From the IMG/VR virus record IMGVR_UViG_3300044712_000339, positions 1 to 48,830 of that record: a DNA stretch of 48,830 nucleotides; one strand, 5' to 3'. Below the pieces are notes generated by a model, which saw only the letters and a list, made by a program, of their open reading frames with translations, was not told where the DNA came from and did not search any database. Each line of letters opens with the position of its first letter. Position 1 is the stretch's first letter. Of this stretch, positions 23,320 through 30,031 are shown in pieces. This DNA comes from a virus. The position numbers and the translations under genes are program-made.

Positions 23320-23622
23320 TTATTTATCACCCCGTTCCTCCGCCAGTTCATATACTGGCGATCCTCCTGTCGAACCCATCTGCTTCAACGCTCGCCGATC
23401 ATGCAAGCGTCGCACTGCTGCTCTTACCGTCGATTCCGGGTATCGGTGCGTAGTCTTGCATAAGTGCCGCACTAGGGCCTTTTCTGAGAGCCTGCGAAAT
23501 GGACGATCAAGACAAGCCATGCCGCGGTAAATCTTCATGATGACGCGGCAGACCTTCGACATATCGCAGCTCCGGCGAATGTCCCTGGCGATCCTGATCT
23601 GTTCTCGTTCCGCGACATCCAC
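23320..23622 (-). CDS. Winged-helix DNA-binding protein
   Basis: A 100-residue protein. Helices around LSEKALVRHLCKTTHRYPESTVRAAVRRLHDRRALKQMGSTGGSPVYELAEE give the wHTH pattern of phage regulators: helix, turn, recognition helix (ESTVRAAVRRL) and wing. It starts with GTG just after the upstream gene's stop and directly precedes the replication initiator. It might regulate that operon or assist initiation. Confidence 0.65.
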   Translation of the reverse strand: MDVAEREQIRIARDIRRSCDMSKVCRVIMKIYRGMACLDRPFRRLSEKALVRHLCKTTHRYPESTVRAAVRRLHDRRALKQMGSTGGSPVYELAEERGDK

Positions 23623-23625
23623 GCC

Positions 23626-24264
23626 TCACCCCCGAATTTTCACCGCCAGATTTTCCAGCACCGCAGCGGCAACATCCGGTGTTGTCGAGTACCACTCCAT
23701 CCACTTCCGCACGTCAGCTTCGACGGACTCGCCAAACGTCATAGGCGCAACGCTATTGCTCGGCTCGTCTACAGCCTCTTCCGGTTCGCTTTCGTCATCG
23801 GCGCTCGTCTCTGACATCCAGGCGGCTTCTTCGGGGGAATCGTCGGTGTCGTCCTCGTCATCATCCGACTCGGCTTCCAGCACTTCGGCGGCGGCCTTGC
23901 GGATCGCGGCGGCGGTCAACGGTTTGTCGCCAGCCTTTTCGGCCGCCCAATCGAGAACTGCCTCGCGTTTTTCCTCGGGAACTTTTGATAGCGCGTCTAC
24001 CTGCGAGTTGGTAAGCGGGGTGGAAGAAATTTCTTCCACCTGGTGCCTTACCGCGTCCGTCCTGATGAGGTAGTTGGCGTGCTGTTTCGTGTACCCGAAC
24101 TCCTTTTCGCAGCACTCGGCCCACGAGGCGTGCCCCAGGGCAATCCACCCTTTTCCGTCGCGGAGCTGTAGCAGTAGGCCACGGAGGTCTTCCGCTTGCC
24201 GCACGATCCGGTCGCAAAGCTTTCTTGCCGAACGCTCATCGAGTTGGGTCGTCAGTTCGCCCAT
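23626..24264 (-). CDS. ParB/KorB-like HTH protein with acidic linker
   Basis: A 212-residue protein. The region GKGWIALGHASWAECCEKEFGYTKQHANYLIRTDAV holds a helix-turn-helix-like segment of the type seen in phage proteins annotated as ParB-like or DUF3102-like, followed by LTNSQVDALSKVPEEKREAVLDWA. A very acidic linker (DDDEDDTDDSPEE) separates it from a C-terminal helical domain (GESVEADVRKWMEWYSTTPDVAAAVLENL). The ATG follows a GGAGG site. A terminator hairpin lies directly upstream, so it may need read-through or a local promoter. Function inferred: DNA-binding regulator. Confidence 0.6.
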   Translation of the reverse strand: MGELTTQLDERSARKLCDRIVRQAEDLRGLLLQLRDGKGWIALGHASWAECCEKEFGYTKQHANYLIRTDAVRHQVEEISSTPLTNSQVDALSKVPEEKREAVLDWAAEKAGDKPLTAAAIRKAAAEVLEAESDDDEDDTDDSPEEAAWMSETSADDESEPEEAVDEPSNSVAPMTFGESVEADVRKWMEWYSTTPDVAAAVLENLAVKIRG

Positions 24265-24278
24265 GTCAACCTCCGTGT

Positions 24279-24326
24279 CAAAAAGCCCCGGCCCCGGCAA
24301 ACGCCGACCGAAACCGGGGAACTGCT
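24279..24326 (-). terminator. Terminator-like hairpin after the annealing protein
   Basis: On the minus strand, a GC-rich stem formed by CCCCGG and CCGGGG with an inner GCCG-rich hairpin is followed by CTTTTTG. It overlaps the two-base space at the annealing protein stop and precedes the HTH gene. It shares the leading word TAGTAGCA and the CGGCRTTTGCCGGGG-like core with the hairpin at 28625-28672. Confidence 0.75.
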
Positions 24327-24327
24327 A

Positions 24328-25248
24328 CTATCTCCTCAACGCCGCCCGCCTCTTGTTCGCCAGATCATTGACTTTCGACAGCGAATCAGGCGACAGCTTC
24401 CCTTCGCGGGCGTATTGTGCCGCCATTTTCTGGCATTCCACGACTCCCTGATTATCTTCCGCACCGCCAAGCGTCTGGCTGAACTCATCCACCAACGCCG
24501 CTTGATCTGCCGGGTCGAATTGCGGGGCCTGTTGCTTCGGCTCGCTGTCGGCGTAATCGTTCAGGATCGAACGCTTCGGTGTGTTGACGGGTCGGCTCGT
24601 AACGTCGATGGCATCGGCGTCCACTTCTCCATCGGGAATCACGAACGTGGACAGGCGGTTCAAGACGGCGGCATACATCTTCCGCTCCGCTTTGCCAAGG
24701 ATCGCATCGTCGATCATCCCGGAGTTGCGACGAATCGGGATTGCCGTCTTGCCGCGCCGCTCCAACTGGTCCGGCTTGCCGTTCAAGGACCAGGTTGCGA
24801 TTGCGTCCACGTAAGCCGATCCGCCTTTGTCCGTCGGGAATGACAGCTCTAGATTGAATTGCGTCAGTCCAGGCCACTCCAAAACACGCCGCTTGCAGCC
24901 GTCTTTGGCCGCATAGAATCGACCGGCAATAATGTTGACCTCGTTCCCGATCATGCGGAAACCACGCAGCAACGCCTCGCAGGCCACATCCCGCACAATC
25001 TCCATCGGGTATCCTCCGTCTTTGTCCTTGTCGGTGCGGAAGCCCAGCGTTGTTCCCTGCAAGGCCATGATAGGCTTCATCACTTGCGGGGACAAAAGCT
25101 CCTTCAGCTTCGCCGTGCCAGTCGCAAGCATCAAAGTCCGTTCAAGCTGGCCCTTATCCTCGATAGCCGCTAGCCCGTAATCGGTCGCAATAGTTTCGAC
25201 GGCCCTTAACGCGGACATCTGATCGACGGGAATTAGTTCGGTAGCCAT
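24328..25248 (-). CDS. RecT-like single-strand annealing protein
   Basis: A 306-residue protein. The central part (PQVMKPIMALQGTTLGFRTDKDKDGGYPMEIVRDVACEALLRGF...GNEVNIIAGRFYAAKDGCKRRV) follows the RecT/Redbeta pattern of a repeated beta-sheet core; the tail (about 235-306) is probably disordered then helical. It sits directly after an exonuclease gene with a TAATG overlap, the classic two-gene recombination system (exonuclease plus annealing protein). Start chosen at 25248 because it overlaps the upstream stop and follows a GGAGAA site. RecT-family membership is inferred from pattern and partner. Confidence 0.8.
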   Translation of the reverse strand: MATELIPVDQMSALRAVETIATDYGLAAIEDKGQLERTLMLATGTAKLKELLSPQVMKPIMALQGTTLGFRTDKDKDGGYPMEIVRDVACEALLRGFRMIGNEVNIIAGRFYAAKDGCKRRVLEWPGLTQFNLELSFPTDKGGSAYVDAIATWSLNGKPDQLERRGKTAIPIRRNSGMIDDAILGKAERKMYAAVLNRLSTFVIPDGEVDADAIDVTSRPVNTPKRSILNDYADSEPKQQAPQFDPADQAALVDEFSQTLGGAEDNQGVVECQKMAAQYAREGKLSPDSLSKVNDLANKRRAALRR

Positions 25249-26108
25249 TATGCTGTTCTCCATTCTTGAGTGAATCGGTATGCGGAAGTCGGTAAGTCGA
25301 TCTCGTTTATCGTGTCGGCGTCTCTGCAACGCCAATCGTTGGTGTCCAGTCGGTGTTTCAACTCAATGAGAATCTGCCGGTTCTCTTCGCGGCCTAACTC
25401 GATGGCCGGCGGTGCCAGTTCGTATACGTGGCACTCGTGGGCTGGCGTCTTGTTGACCGTAATGAAGCAAAACGCGGGGACATCTTCAATGCCCAGTGAA
25501 TGCACGGCGTCCACATACCACGCCGCTTGCCGATGATAGCCATAGTCAGCGATGGCACGGGAAAACTGGCGGGTATCTTCGGCCCGCGTCGTCTTGATGT
25601 CCGACACAACCCATTCATCGGAGAAGATGGAAATCTTGTCAGGACGTGCCCGCAAGGCAAGTCCCGTTTCTTCGTCGGTCCAAACTATCGAGTGCTCGAA
25701 ATGGCCATCGGCGTCCAGTAACCACGCGGCTTTCTTATGCGAGCGAACGGAATCGACCATTCGCGTTAGTGCGTCGCATTCTTCCGGCTTGCGTTGAATC
25801 TTGTCGTAGTTCTCCACGCTCCACGCTTTCCACGCCGCGCCCTTTCGGTGCCGATCCTCATTCAGTGCTTCGTCGGGGATTATCGCCACCAGATCGCTAA
25901 TTGGGCGACCACTGGAAAGAATGTCATGCACGATGGTGCCGTCGTCGAATACGTCCGACTTCTTTCGCTCGTATTCGTGCGTGATAAACTGGCCAGCGAA
26001 TAGCGGTGGCGAATCAATCAGAACTTCGATCTGGCTGTGTGACCATTCCGCCCGCTGGTGATACTGTTCCAGCGTCAGGCCGGGTATGTGTGTGCCGCGT
26101 GTTTCCAT
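25248..26108 (-). CDS. RecE/exonuclease VIII-like PD-(D/E)xK nuclease
   Basis: A 286-residue protein. Conserved features of the PD-(D/E)xK exonuclease group (DUF3799-like): GTIVHDIL near 58-64 (His61), ARPDKISIF with Asp157, VVSDIKTTR with Asp170 and Lys172, and YHRQAAWYVD at 191-200, the Q-x-x-x-Y motif. It would degrade duplex ends from the 5' side to expose strands for the annealing protein encoded next. The start (METRG) was chosen two bases after the upstream stop; an upstream extension of 31 codons would overlap the preceding gene. Coupling at the 3' end is TAATG. Confidence 0.88.
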   Translation of the reverse strand: METRGTHIPGLTLEQYHQRAEWSHSQIEVLIDSPPLFAGQFITHEYERKKSDVFDDGTIVHDILSSGRPISDLVAIIPDEALNEDRHRKGAAWKAWSVENYDKIQRKPEECDALTRMVDSVRSHKKAAWLLDADGHFEHSIVWTDEETGLALRARPDKISIFSDEWVVSDIKTTRAEDTRQFSRAIADYGYHRQAAWYVDAVHSLGIEDVPAFCFITVNKTPAHECHVYELAPPAIELGREENRQILIELKHRLDTNDWRCRDADTINEIDLPTSAYRFTQEWRTA

Positions 26109-26110
26109 GA

Positions 26111-26398
26111 TTACTTTCCACAATCCCAATCCAGCATGTGTTCGATAGAACCCAGCACGAAAACCGCACATTGTGCCGTATCCCGCGACGGAGCGGACCA
26201 CATCATCAACCCGATGGCTTTCGACACATGGCCGATGCAGTCTGAGATGTCCGACGACACGCCCGCGCGATCAGCGGCGAGAACCAGTTCATCGAGGGCG
26301 TCGTCGAGACGTTCGCCATGCCGCCGCGAACGAATCAGCGTGCGAGCCTCGGCGATGGCGTTGGCTAGTCGTTCCTGTTCCGCGTCGGTCGCTGTCAT
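26111..26398 (-). CDS. Small helical hypothetical protein
   Basis: A 95-residue protein that is almost all helix (DAEQERLANAIAEARTLIRSRRHGERLDDALDELVLAADRAGVSSDISDCIGHVSKAIGLMMW). It has an ATGA overlap with the small gene before it and lies two bases before the exonuclease. The pattern of short helices with Arg/Leu faces resembles small phage regulators that bind host proteins, but nothing identifies a partner. Confidence 0.55.
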   Translation of the reverse strand: MTATDAEQERLANAIAEARTLIRSRRHGERLDDALDELVLAADRAGVSSDISDCIGHVSKAIGLMMWSAPSRDTAQCAVFVLGSIEHMLDWDCGK

Positions 26399-26571
26399 GG
26401 TTTCCTCATTTCAGCCAGTGCCCGTGTCAGGTCCAGCGATGCACGACGCAGGGCAGCAGTATGTTTACACCCCCACACAAGGTCGTCTCCGTTGCATTTC
26501 TTCACGGACTCGATACGCGACAGCAATCGAAACGCTTCTTGTTCAGCTTCTTTGATCTTGTCGATATTCAC
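26395..26571 (-). CDS. Small helical protein, GTG start
   Basis: A 58-residue frame (MNIDKIKEAEQEAFRLLSRIESVKKCNGDD...RRASLDLTRALAEMRKP). A GTG start with an upstream GGGAG site is the best fit, because the only nearby ATG is in another frame. The end overlaps the next gene (ATGA). The predicted structure is two helices with a cysteine/glycine turn. Function unknown. Confidence 0.5.
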   Translation of the reverse strand: MNIDKIKEAEQEAFRLLSRIESVKKCNGDDLVWGCKHTAALRRASLDLTRALAEMRKP

Positions 26572-26637
26572 GGCTCATCTCCCTCGGCGGTTCAGCATCC
26601 AGCCTCCCCGCCGTCGTCGTCAAAGGGCGTCGTGCCC

Positions 26638-26811
26638 TCAGTCGCTTGAATCCACACGAAACTCGTATCCGCACGTATCGCAATAGCAGATCGTGACGCA
26701 ACCACGCTCGCCGAGGTAGCCAATTTCGTGCCCATCTTCGTCGCACTCATTGAGCCGTGGCATTAACGCCGGATTTCCATTTGCCCATCCGAGGTCTTTA
26801 CGTTCGCTCAT
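26638..26811 (-). CDS. Small zinc-knuckle protein
   Basis: A 57-residue frame. It begins MSERKD, as do two genes near 17 kb, and has an EIGYLGERGCVTICYCDTCGYEF segment that looks like a beta strand leading to a cysteine pair. A GGAG site precedes the ATG. The cysteines suggest metal binding. A second short frame overlaps its end and would run to 26590. Function unknown. Confidence 0.5.
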   Translation of the reverse strand: MSERKDLGWANGNPALMPRLNECDEDGHEIGYLGERGCVTICYCDTCGYEFRVDSSD

Positions 26812-26867
26812 TGTCGAAACTCCTTCGCCACCGCTTCCTCAAGTCGCGTGTACGCACGTCCGCAGCC

Positions 26868-27086
26868 CTAGTTGTCGGCGTGGTCTAACGCCTCCTCGCA
26901 CTTGGCCAGCGTGCCGTTGGCGAGTGCGGCGCGAACGGTCTTGATACGCGCGTTGTCGCGTATCACTAGAACCTCCTTTGGAGCTTCAATACCAAGTCTC
27001 ACGCCATCGCGGCCGATTTCCAAAATCTTGACCATCGCTTCTCCAATCTTAGTTACGCTGCCGACTTTCCTCGATAAGATCAACAT
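26868..27086 (-). CDS. csrA: CsrA/RsmA-family RNA-binding regulator
   Basis: A 72-residue protein that starts MLILSRKVGSVTKIGEAMVKIL and continues GRDGVRLGIEAPKEVLVIRDNA, which is the full CsrA core: beta strand 1 with L-I-L-S-R-K, the GIEAPKEV strand and the R-D after it that correspond to the RNA-contacting region. The C-terminal helix is a little longer than usual. CsrA homodimers bind GGA words near ribosome sites and block or promote translation. Its own ribosome site (AAGGAGG) contains such a word, so autoregulation is possible. Lying in the phage early region, it may reprogram host mRNA; this is inference. Confidence 0.93.
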   Translation of the reverse strand: MLILSRKVGSVTKIGEAMVKILEIGRDGVRLGIEAPKEVLVIRDNARIKTVRAALANGTLAKCEEALDHADN

Positions 27087-27115
27087 TGAAACTTCCTCCT
27101 TGAAGTTTGGTATGG

Positions 27116-27403
27116 TTACACGTTCTGCATGCGCTTCGTTGTGAGTTTTTTGACGCGATCTCCCCGAATCCGAAGCGTCTTGCTTGGGCTGTACGAACGG
27201 CGGACAATGCGAGGCGAGCACCACGGCCCCATAGCCATAGCTGCCGGGCCGTTTCCGCGTGGAGCGTAATTCAGAGACATCCGCTCCTTCGGCGCTGGCC
27301 GCCTATGAATATCGCGGCACTCGCTGCCGCAGAAGTTGGGCTTAACCTGCGGATTCTTAGAGAACATCGGTGCGGAACAGATATTGCAAAAACAGTTATG
27401 CAC
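27116..27403 (-). CDS. Zinc-finger-like basic protein, GTG start
   Basis: A 95-residue protein. CFCNICSAPMFSKNPQVKPNFCGSECRDIH is a four-cysteine (CxxC, CxxxC) zinc site, followed by a basic region rich in Arg/Pro and Lys (LRIRGDRVKKLTTKR). The GTG follows an AAGGAG site at a good distance. The pattern suggests a nucleic acid-binding protein. It is the gene immediately before csrA and may form a small regulatory unit with it. Confidence 0.6.
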   Translation of the reverse strand: MHNCFCNICSAPMFSKNPQVKPNFCGSECRDIHRRPAPKERMSLNYAPRGNGPAAMAMGPWCSPRIVRRSYSPSKTLRIRGDRVKKLTTKRMQNV

Positions 27404-27429
27404 GATTCACTCCTTGTTAAGGTGTTCAG

Positions 27430-27501
27430 AGCCGGTGCCCGAATCGAACGGGTTCCTGCTCTCCGCAACAGAGAGCCCTGCTGCCATTACACCAACCCGG
27501 C
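27430..27501 (-). tRNA. tRNA-like gene, probable Asn(GTT) or Gln(TTG)
   Basis: A 72-base element with a cloverleaf pattern on the minus strand: acceptor GCCGGGT/ACCGGC (one bulge), D-arm word GGTGTAATGGC, an anticodon stem GCTCTC/GAGAGC, and a canonical T-arm with loop TTCGATT and stem CCCG/CGGG. The anticodon is ambiguous. If the stem-closing pair is opened the loop reads CTGTTGC (GTT, Asn); if six pairs form, the loop is TGTTGCG (TTG, Gln), but then base 33 is G, not U. There is no encoded CCA. It may be a degenerate or highly diverged phage tRNA. Confidence 0.55.
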
Positions 27502-27505
27502 AAAA

Positions 27506-27559
27506 GCTACGCGCCGGAGTCGCACCGGCCCACCTTGCGATGGTCTGCTATTACGTAGC
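27506..27559 (-). tRNA. 54-base tRNA-like element without a D arm
   Basis: Directly before the previous tRNA. A perfect 7-bp acceptor-like helix (GCTACGT/GCGTAGC, including one G-U pair) extends to 9 bp, and a perfect T stem (GCCGG/CCGGC) carries loop TGCGACT, which equals the canonical loop except for G at position 55. Between them is a short hairpin (ACC/GGT) with loop ATCGCAA, reading CGC (Ala) if it is an anticodon. The D arm is missing, replaced by six bases. It may be a degenerate tRNA, an unusual functional RNA or a processing hairpin. Confidence 0.4.
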
Positions 27560-27630
27560 TTGCAGCCGCCACGGTGTCTTGCAACGCAACGGGGGCTCAC
27601 TGTTCCCCGTATCCGTCGCGGCTGCTGTGT

Positions 27631-27741
27631 TCACTTCACCACCAACTCTCCCAGCTTCGCCTCGATCTCTGCCGCCACGCCCCAAGCTGCGACGATCGCC
27701 GCAACGAGGGTCGTCACTACGCCATGCACTACGTTTCGCAT
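27631..27741 (-). CDS. 36-residue membrane peptide
   Basis: MRNVVHGVVTTLVAAIVAAWGVAAEI followed by EAKLGELVVK. One probable membrane helix, with a strong GGAGG ribosome site 6 bases before the ATG. The longer frame around it starts far upstream without a ribosome site. Small hydrophobic peptides in the early region may be inhibitors of host functions or superinfection-exclusion peptides; this is only a suggestion. Confidence 0.5.
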   Translation of the reverse strand: MRNVVHGVVTTLVAAIVAAWGVAAEIEAKLGELVVK

Positions 27742-27818
27742 CGTAACCTCCGTAGAAAAGAACCACCCGGCAGGCTCGGCCTGCTGCTGCGTCGCTCCGT
27801 GATGGACGGGTGGCTTGT

Positions 27819-28409
27819 TCATTTTCCAACAACGCAAACTGCTTTATCGCCGCGCCGGTCAATCACTACGGCGTATGGCCCGACTGGCTTGCATGGCTCC
27901 GTCGATGAGTAGTGCGAAACGGTCGCCATGTTGTTGGCTGCGGTCACCGTCGAGTTTTCCCGAGCGGTCACCGTCGAGTTTTCCCGAGCGGTCACCGTCG
28001 AGTTTTCCCGAGCGGACACCGTCGAGTTTCCCCAAGCGGACACCGTCGAGTTTTCCCGAGCGGTCACCGTCGAGTTGTAGGCATACGCCTGCTGATCACG
28101 TACATCACGCTCACCAACAACAATAACTTTCGCGTCGAACCACTCCTGCAACGCTATGCGAGCACGCTTTTCAGTGTCCTCTTCCGAGTACCATTTCGGA
28201 TAATCGCGTTGGTCGAGTCGGTAATGCCACTCAACAAGTGGCTTTCGCATGTCGCCGTTCGGTGGTGTGATTTCGACGCGGACAATGTTTGGGCCACGAT
28301 CGCCGTCGGCGTGGAGCTTAAACTCGTCGATGATGTCCTCGTGCGAGTCGCTTCGCCGCGACCAGAACACCGCGTCTTTCGTGAGTACGAAACTTGCTGG
28401 TTCGCACAT
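27819..28409 (-). CDS. Octapeptide-repeat protein
   Basis: A 196-residue protein. The first 110 residues form a conserved-looking domain (DIIDEFKLHADGDRGPNIVRVEITPP...WHYRLDQRDYPKWYSEEDTEKRARIALQEW) that I recognise as typical of phage hypothetical proteins. Next come six or seven copies of an eight-residue unit, N-S-T-V-(T/S)-A-(R/W)-(E/G), probably a beta-solenoid. A short C-terminal domain (EPCKPVGPYAVVIDRRGDKAVCVVG) follows. The repeats come from a nearly perfect 24-base DNA tandem (27942-28079). It is coupled one base to the small gene before it. Function unknown. Confidence 0.7.
   Translation of the reverse strand: MCEPASFVLTKDAVFWSRRSDSHEDIIDEFKLHADGDRGPNIVRVEITPPNGDMRKPLVEWHYRLDQRDYPKWYSEEDTEKRARIALQEWFDAKVIVVGERDVRDQQAYAYNSTVTARENSTVSAWGNSTVSARENSTVTARENSTVTARENSTVTAANNMATVSHYSSTEPCKPVGPYAVVIDRRGDKAVCVVGK
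27942..28079 (+). repeat. 24-base tandem repeat
   Basis: About six copies of a 24-base unit containing CACCGTCGAGTTTTCCCGAG (plus strand), differing at few positions, notably the GCGG(T/A)CA start and one CCCCAAG variant. They encode the NSTVTARE octads on the minus strand. Unlike a CRISPR array, the units are contiguous with no spacers. Confidence 0.95.
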
Positions 28410-28609
28410 TATCTGATTCCTTGTTCAATAATTTCATTTGACGCCTGCACCCACGTTTTGAATGCCTCGTCGTCGATTCTGTCCAGCTCTGCGTCCTGTC
28501 CTATGATTCGCCTCATCACAACTACGTAGTCGAGGTCGGTGTCCGCTAACTCGATGCGCTCGGCGGGGTCGGCCGGCCGGCGGGTGTATGTGTGGATGCG
28601 GTTGGTCAT
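28409..28609 (-). CDS. Small hypothetical protein, first gene after the integrase terminators
   Basis: A 66-residue protein (MTNRIHTYTRRPADPAERIELADTDLDYVVVMRRI...DDEAFKTWVQASNEIIEQ). It is mostly helical and acidic. It is the first gene downstream of two terminators, so it must be reached by read-through or from a nearby promoter. A TATTAT word lies just before the ATG with no ribosome site, so the start may be leaderless or wrong. A TAATG junction couples it to the octapeptide gene. Confidence 0.55.
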   Translation of the reverse strand: MTNRIHTYTRRPADPAERIELADTDLDYVVVMRRIIGQDAELDRIDDEAFKTWVQASNEIIEQGIR

Positions 28610-28624
28610 GGCTATAATATGGCT

Positions 28625-28672
28625 ACAAAAAGCCCCGCGCCCCGGCGCATGCCGAGGAAAACGCGGGGTGCT
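28625..28672 (-). terminator. Intrinsic terminator, second of two
   Basis: Minus-strand hairpin of GC-rich arms (CCCCGCG paired with CGCGGGG, with an inner CGGCATGCGCCGGGG element) followed by CTTTTTG. Related in sequence to the hairpin at 24279-24326, including the leading TAGTAGCA. Confidence 0.8.
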
Positions 28673-28682
28673 ACTAAGTATG

Positions 28683-28760
28683 AAAAGCCTCGCCCGGCCG
28701 GCGTTGTGCCGGAATGCCAAAGCATAGGTGTCGCCAATGAAAGGCAGAACGCGGGCGAGG
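28683..28760 (-). terminator. Long hairpin terminator of the integrase gene
   Basis: Arms CCTCGCCCG and CGGGCGAGG, about 55 bases apart, with an inner CCGGC/GCCGG stem, followed on the minus strand by CTTTTC. It begins 2 bases after the integrase stop, so it is the integrase transcript end. The unusual length of the loop leaves open a structured RNA role. Confidence 0.65.
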
Positions 28761-28761
28761 G

Positions 28762-29652
28762 TTAGCGAGGCCGTGGCGCGGGCGTGATCGCCTGGCACTT
28801 TTCGGGCCGATATACGCGAGGGTCGATATACGCATCCGTCAATCGCGGATGAGAATGTCCAAGACGTGCAGTGGCATCGAGCCCCGACAGTCGCATGTAA
28901 CTGGCTGTCGAGCGGCGAATTCTGTGGAACGCCATGCACGCACCGCGTGGGGCGTAGATTCCCGAGGCGTCGAGTATCCGCCGAAACGCCTTCTGTAACC
29001 AACTGGCGCAGCGGCTGAACCGCCAGAGTAGCGGATGGCACGGATCGTGGATTTCGCGTACCATCGCCATCGTCTCTGGTGAGAGCGGAAACCAACCAGC
29101 CTCTTTGTCCTTTTGGTTTTCCGCTTGGCAGTAGAATCCGTTCTGGTCGAGAAGAACATCGTCCGTCGTCACAGACAGCAATGCCATTATCCTCAGTCCG
29201 GATTCCCAGTCCACTGATAGCAGAGAACGCCACCACAATGCGGCCGGAATGCCACCGACCTCGCCGGTCTGATCGCCGCAGACTTTGATCACTGCTAGAA
29301 ATTCGTCCGCGGTAAGGGCGAGCGGGACATTCTTTGATTCCGCCAGCTTCCGGTATTTCGGTACTCGCCCGATGTCGTCCTCTTCCTCCGCAAATCGCAG
29401 TATCGCCATGAACCGCTTCACGTACTGATTCACCGTGGAAGCCTTGCGTCCCGCTAGCGCCCACTCGGCAAAACGTGCGAGAACTCGCCTGTCTATGTGG
29501 TGAAGCGGCACGCGGCCCGGCCACTGATTCCATACGGCCAGAGCACAGGCGTAGCTCTCCAGCGTTTTTGGAGAGCGGCCGACAAGCTGGATCGGCCGGA
29601 ACGCCGACGTATAATAGTCGATAAGGTGTACGTCCGAAGCTACGCAGATCAA
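28762..29652 (-). CDS. int: Tyrosine integrase
   Basis: A 296-residue recombinase. An N-terminal core-binding domain (PKTLESYACALAVWNQW...STVNQYVKRFMAIL) is followed by the catalytic domain with Arg154 (ESGLRIMALL), a K near 181-183, His243-x-x-Arg246 (HRIRR), His266 (LGHSH) and Tyr275 (TDAYIDP). These are all six residues of the R-K-H-R-H-Y set. The listed start is a TTG without a clear ribosome site; the true start may be slightly elsewhere. It is the basis for calling the phage temperate. It faces away from the operator region, which lies upstream. Confidence 0.9.
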   Translation of the reverse strand: MICVASDVHLIDYYTSAFRPIQLVGRSPKTLESYACALAVWNQWPGRVPLHHIDRRVLARFAEWALAGRKASTVNQYVKRFMAILRFAEEEDDIGRVPKYRKLAESKNVPLALTADEFLAVIKVCGDQTGEVGGIPAALWWRSLLSVDWESGLRIMALLSVTTDDVLLDQNGFYCQAENQKDKEAGWFPLSPETMAMVREIHDPCHPLLWRFSRCASWLQKAFRRILDASGIYAPRGACMAFHRIRRSTASYMRLSGLDATARLGHSHPRLTDAYIDPRVYRPEKCQAITPAPRPR

Positions 29653-29986
29653 GATGGATTCTACGGGATGTGGTGCGGATTTCCACGGGGGCCGGAATGA
29701 ATCCTACCCCTGGAAGGTGCCCTAGGTCCATCAGCAGATATAGGGGGTCCGTCACCGCAAATCTCCCACGCGGTAAATCCGTTTCGCGGATTCCTCGCTA
29801 TGGGCCGGTTTTTCGGATCATTCCAGTTGGGAATGAAGATTGCGCCCTAGCGAAGAGGTCGCCGAAAGAAAAGCAAAATGTTTTTCAATGGCGACTCGCG
29901 TAATTTATCGAGCATCGGAAAAAATTGCAATAGCGAAAAAGGGATTTTCCGAGATTGAAACATAGAATCATTTCCTGTGACGATTT

Positions 29987-30031
29987 ATAGTATGACGCAT
30001 ACGGTCATTTTGCAATGACGATTTTCGTCAT
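29987..30031 (-). promoter_or_regulatory. Two operator dyads over a minus-strand promoter
   Basis: Two copies of ATGAC-N7-GTCAT at 29992-30008 and 30015-30031, repeated with a period of exactly 23 bp. The first dyad occupies the 17-base spacer of a minus-strand promoter (-35 TTGCAA at 30015-30010, -10 TACTAT at 29992-29987). The second covers the upstream side. A repressor dimer on each would block this promoter. The direction of the promoter leads to the integrase and early genes. Confidence 0.65.

Noticed and set aside
26590-26665. Second short frame after the MSERKD gene
   Set aside because: Only about 20 codons beyond the overlap and no independent start; may be chance.
27942-28079. CRISPR-like regular repeat
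   Set aside because: Units are contiguous 24-base repeats with no spacers, and they encode a protein repeat.
28409-29755. 448-codon minus-strand frame over the integrase
   Set aside because: Only its last 66 codons (28409-28609) look real; the rest is out of frame with the integrase, which has all catalytic residues.
29700-29930. attP core next to the integrase
   Set aside because: Inverted repeats such as AATCCG/CGGATT are present, but no attachment core can be recognised without the host junction.
29955-29991. Plus-strand promoter TTGAAA to TATAGT
   Set aside because: The spacer is 25 bases, too long for a normal sigma-70 promoter.
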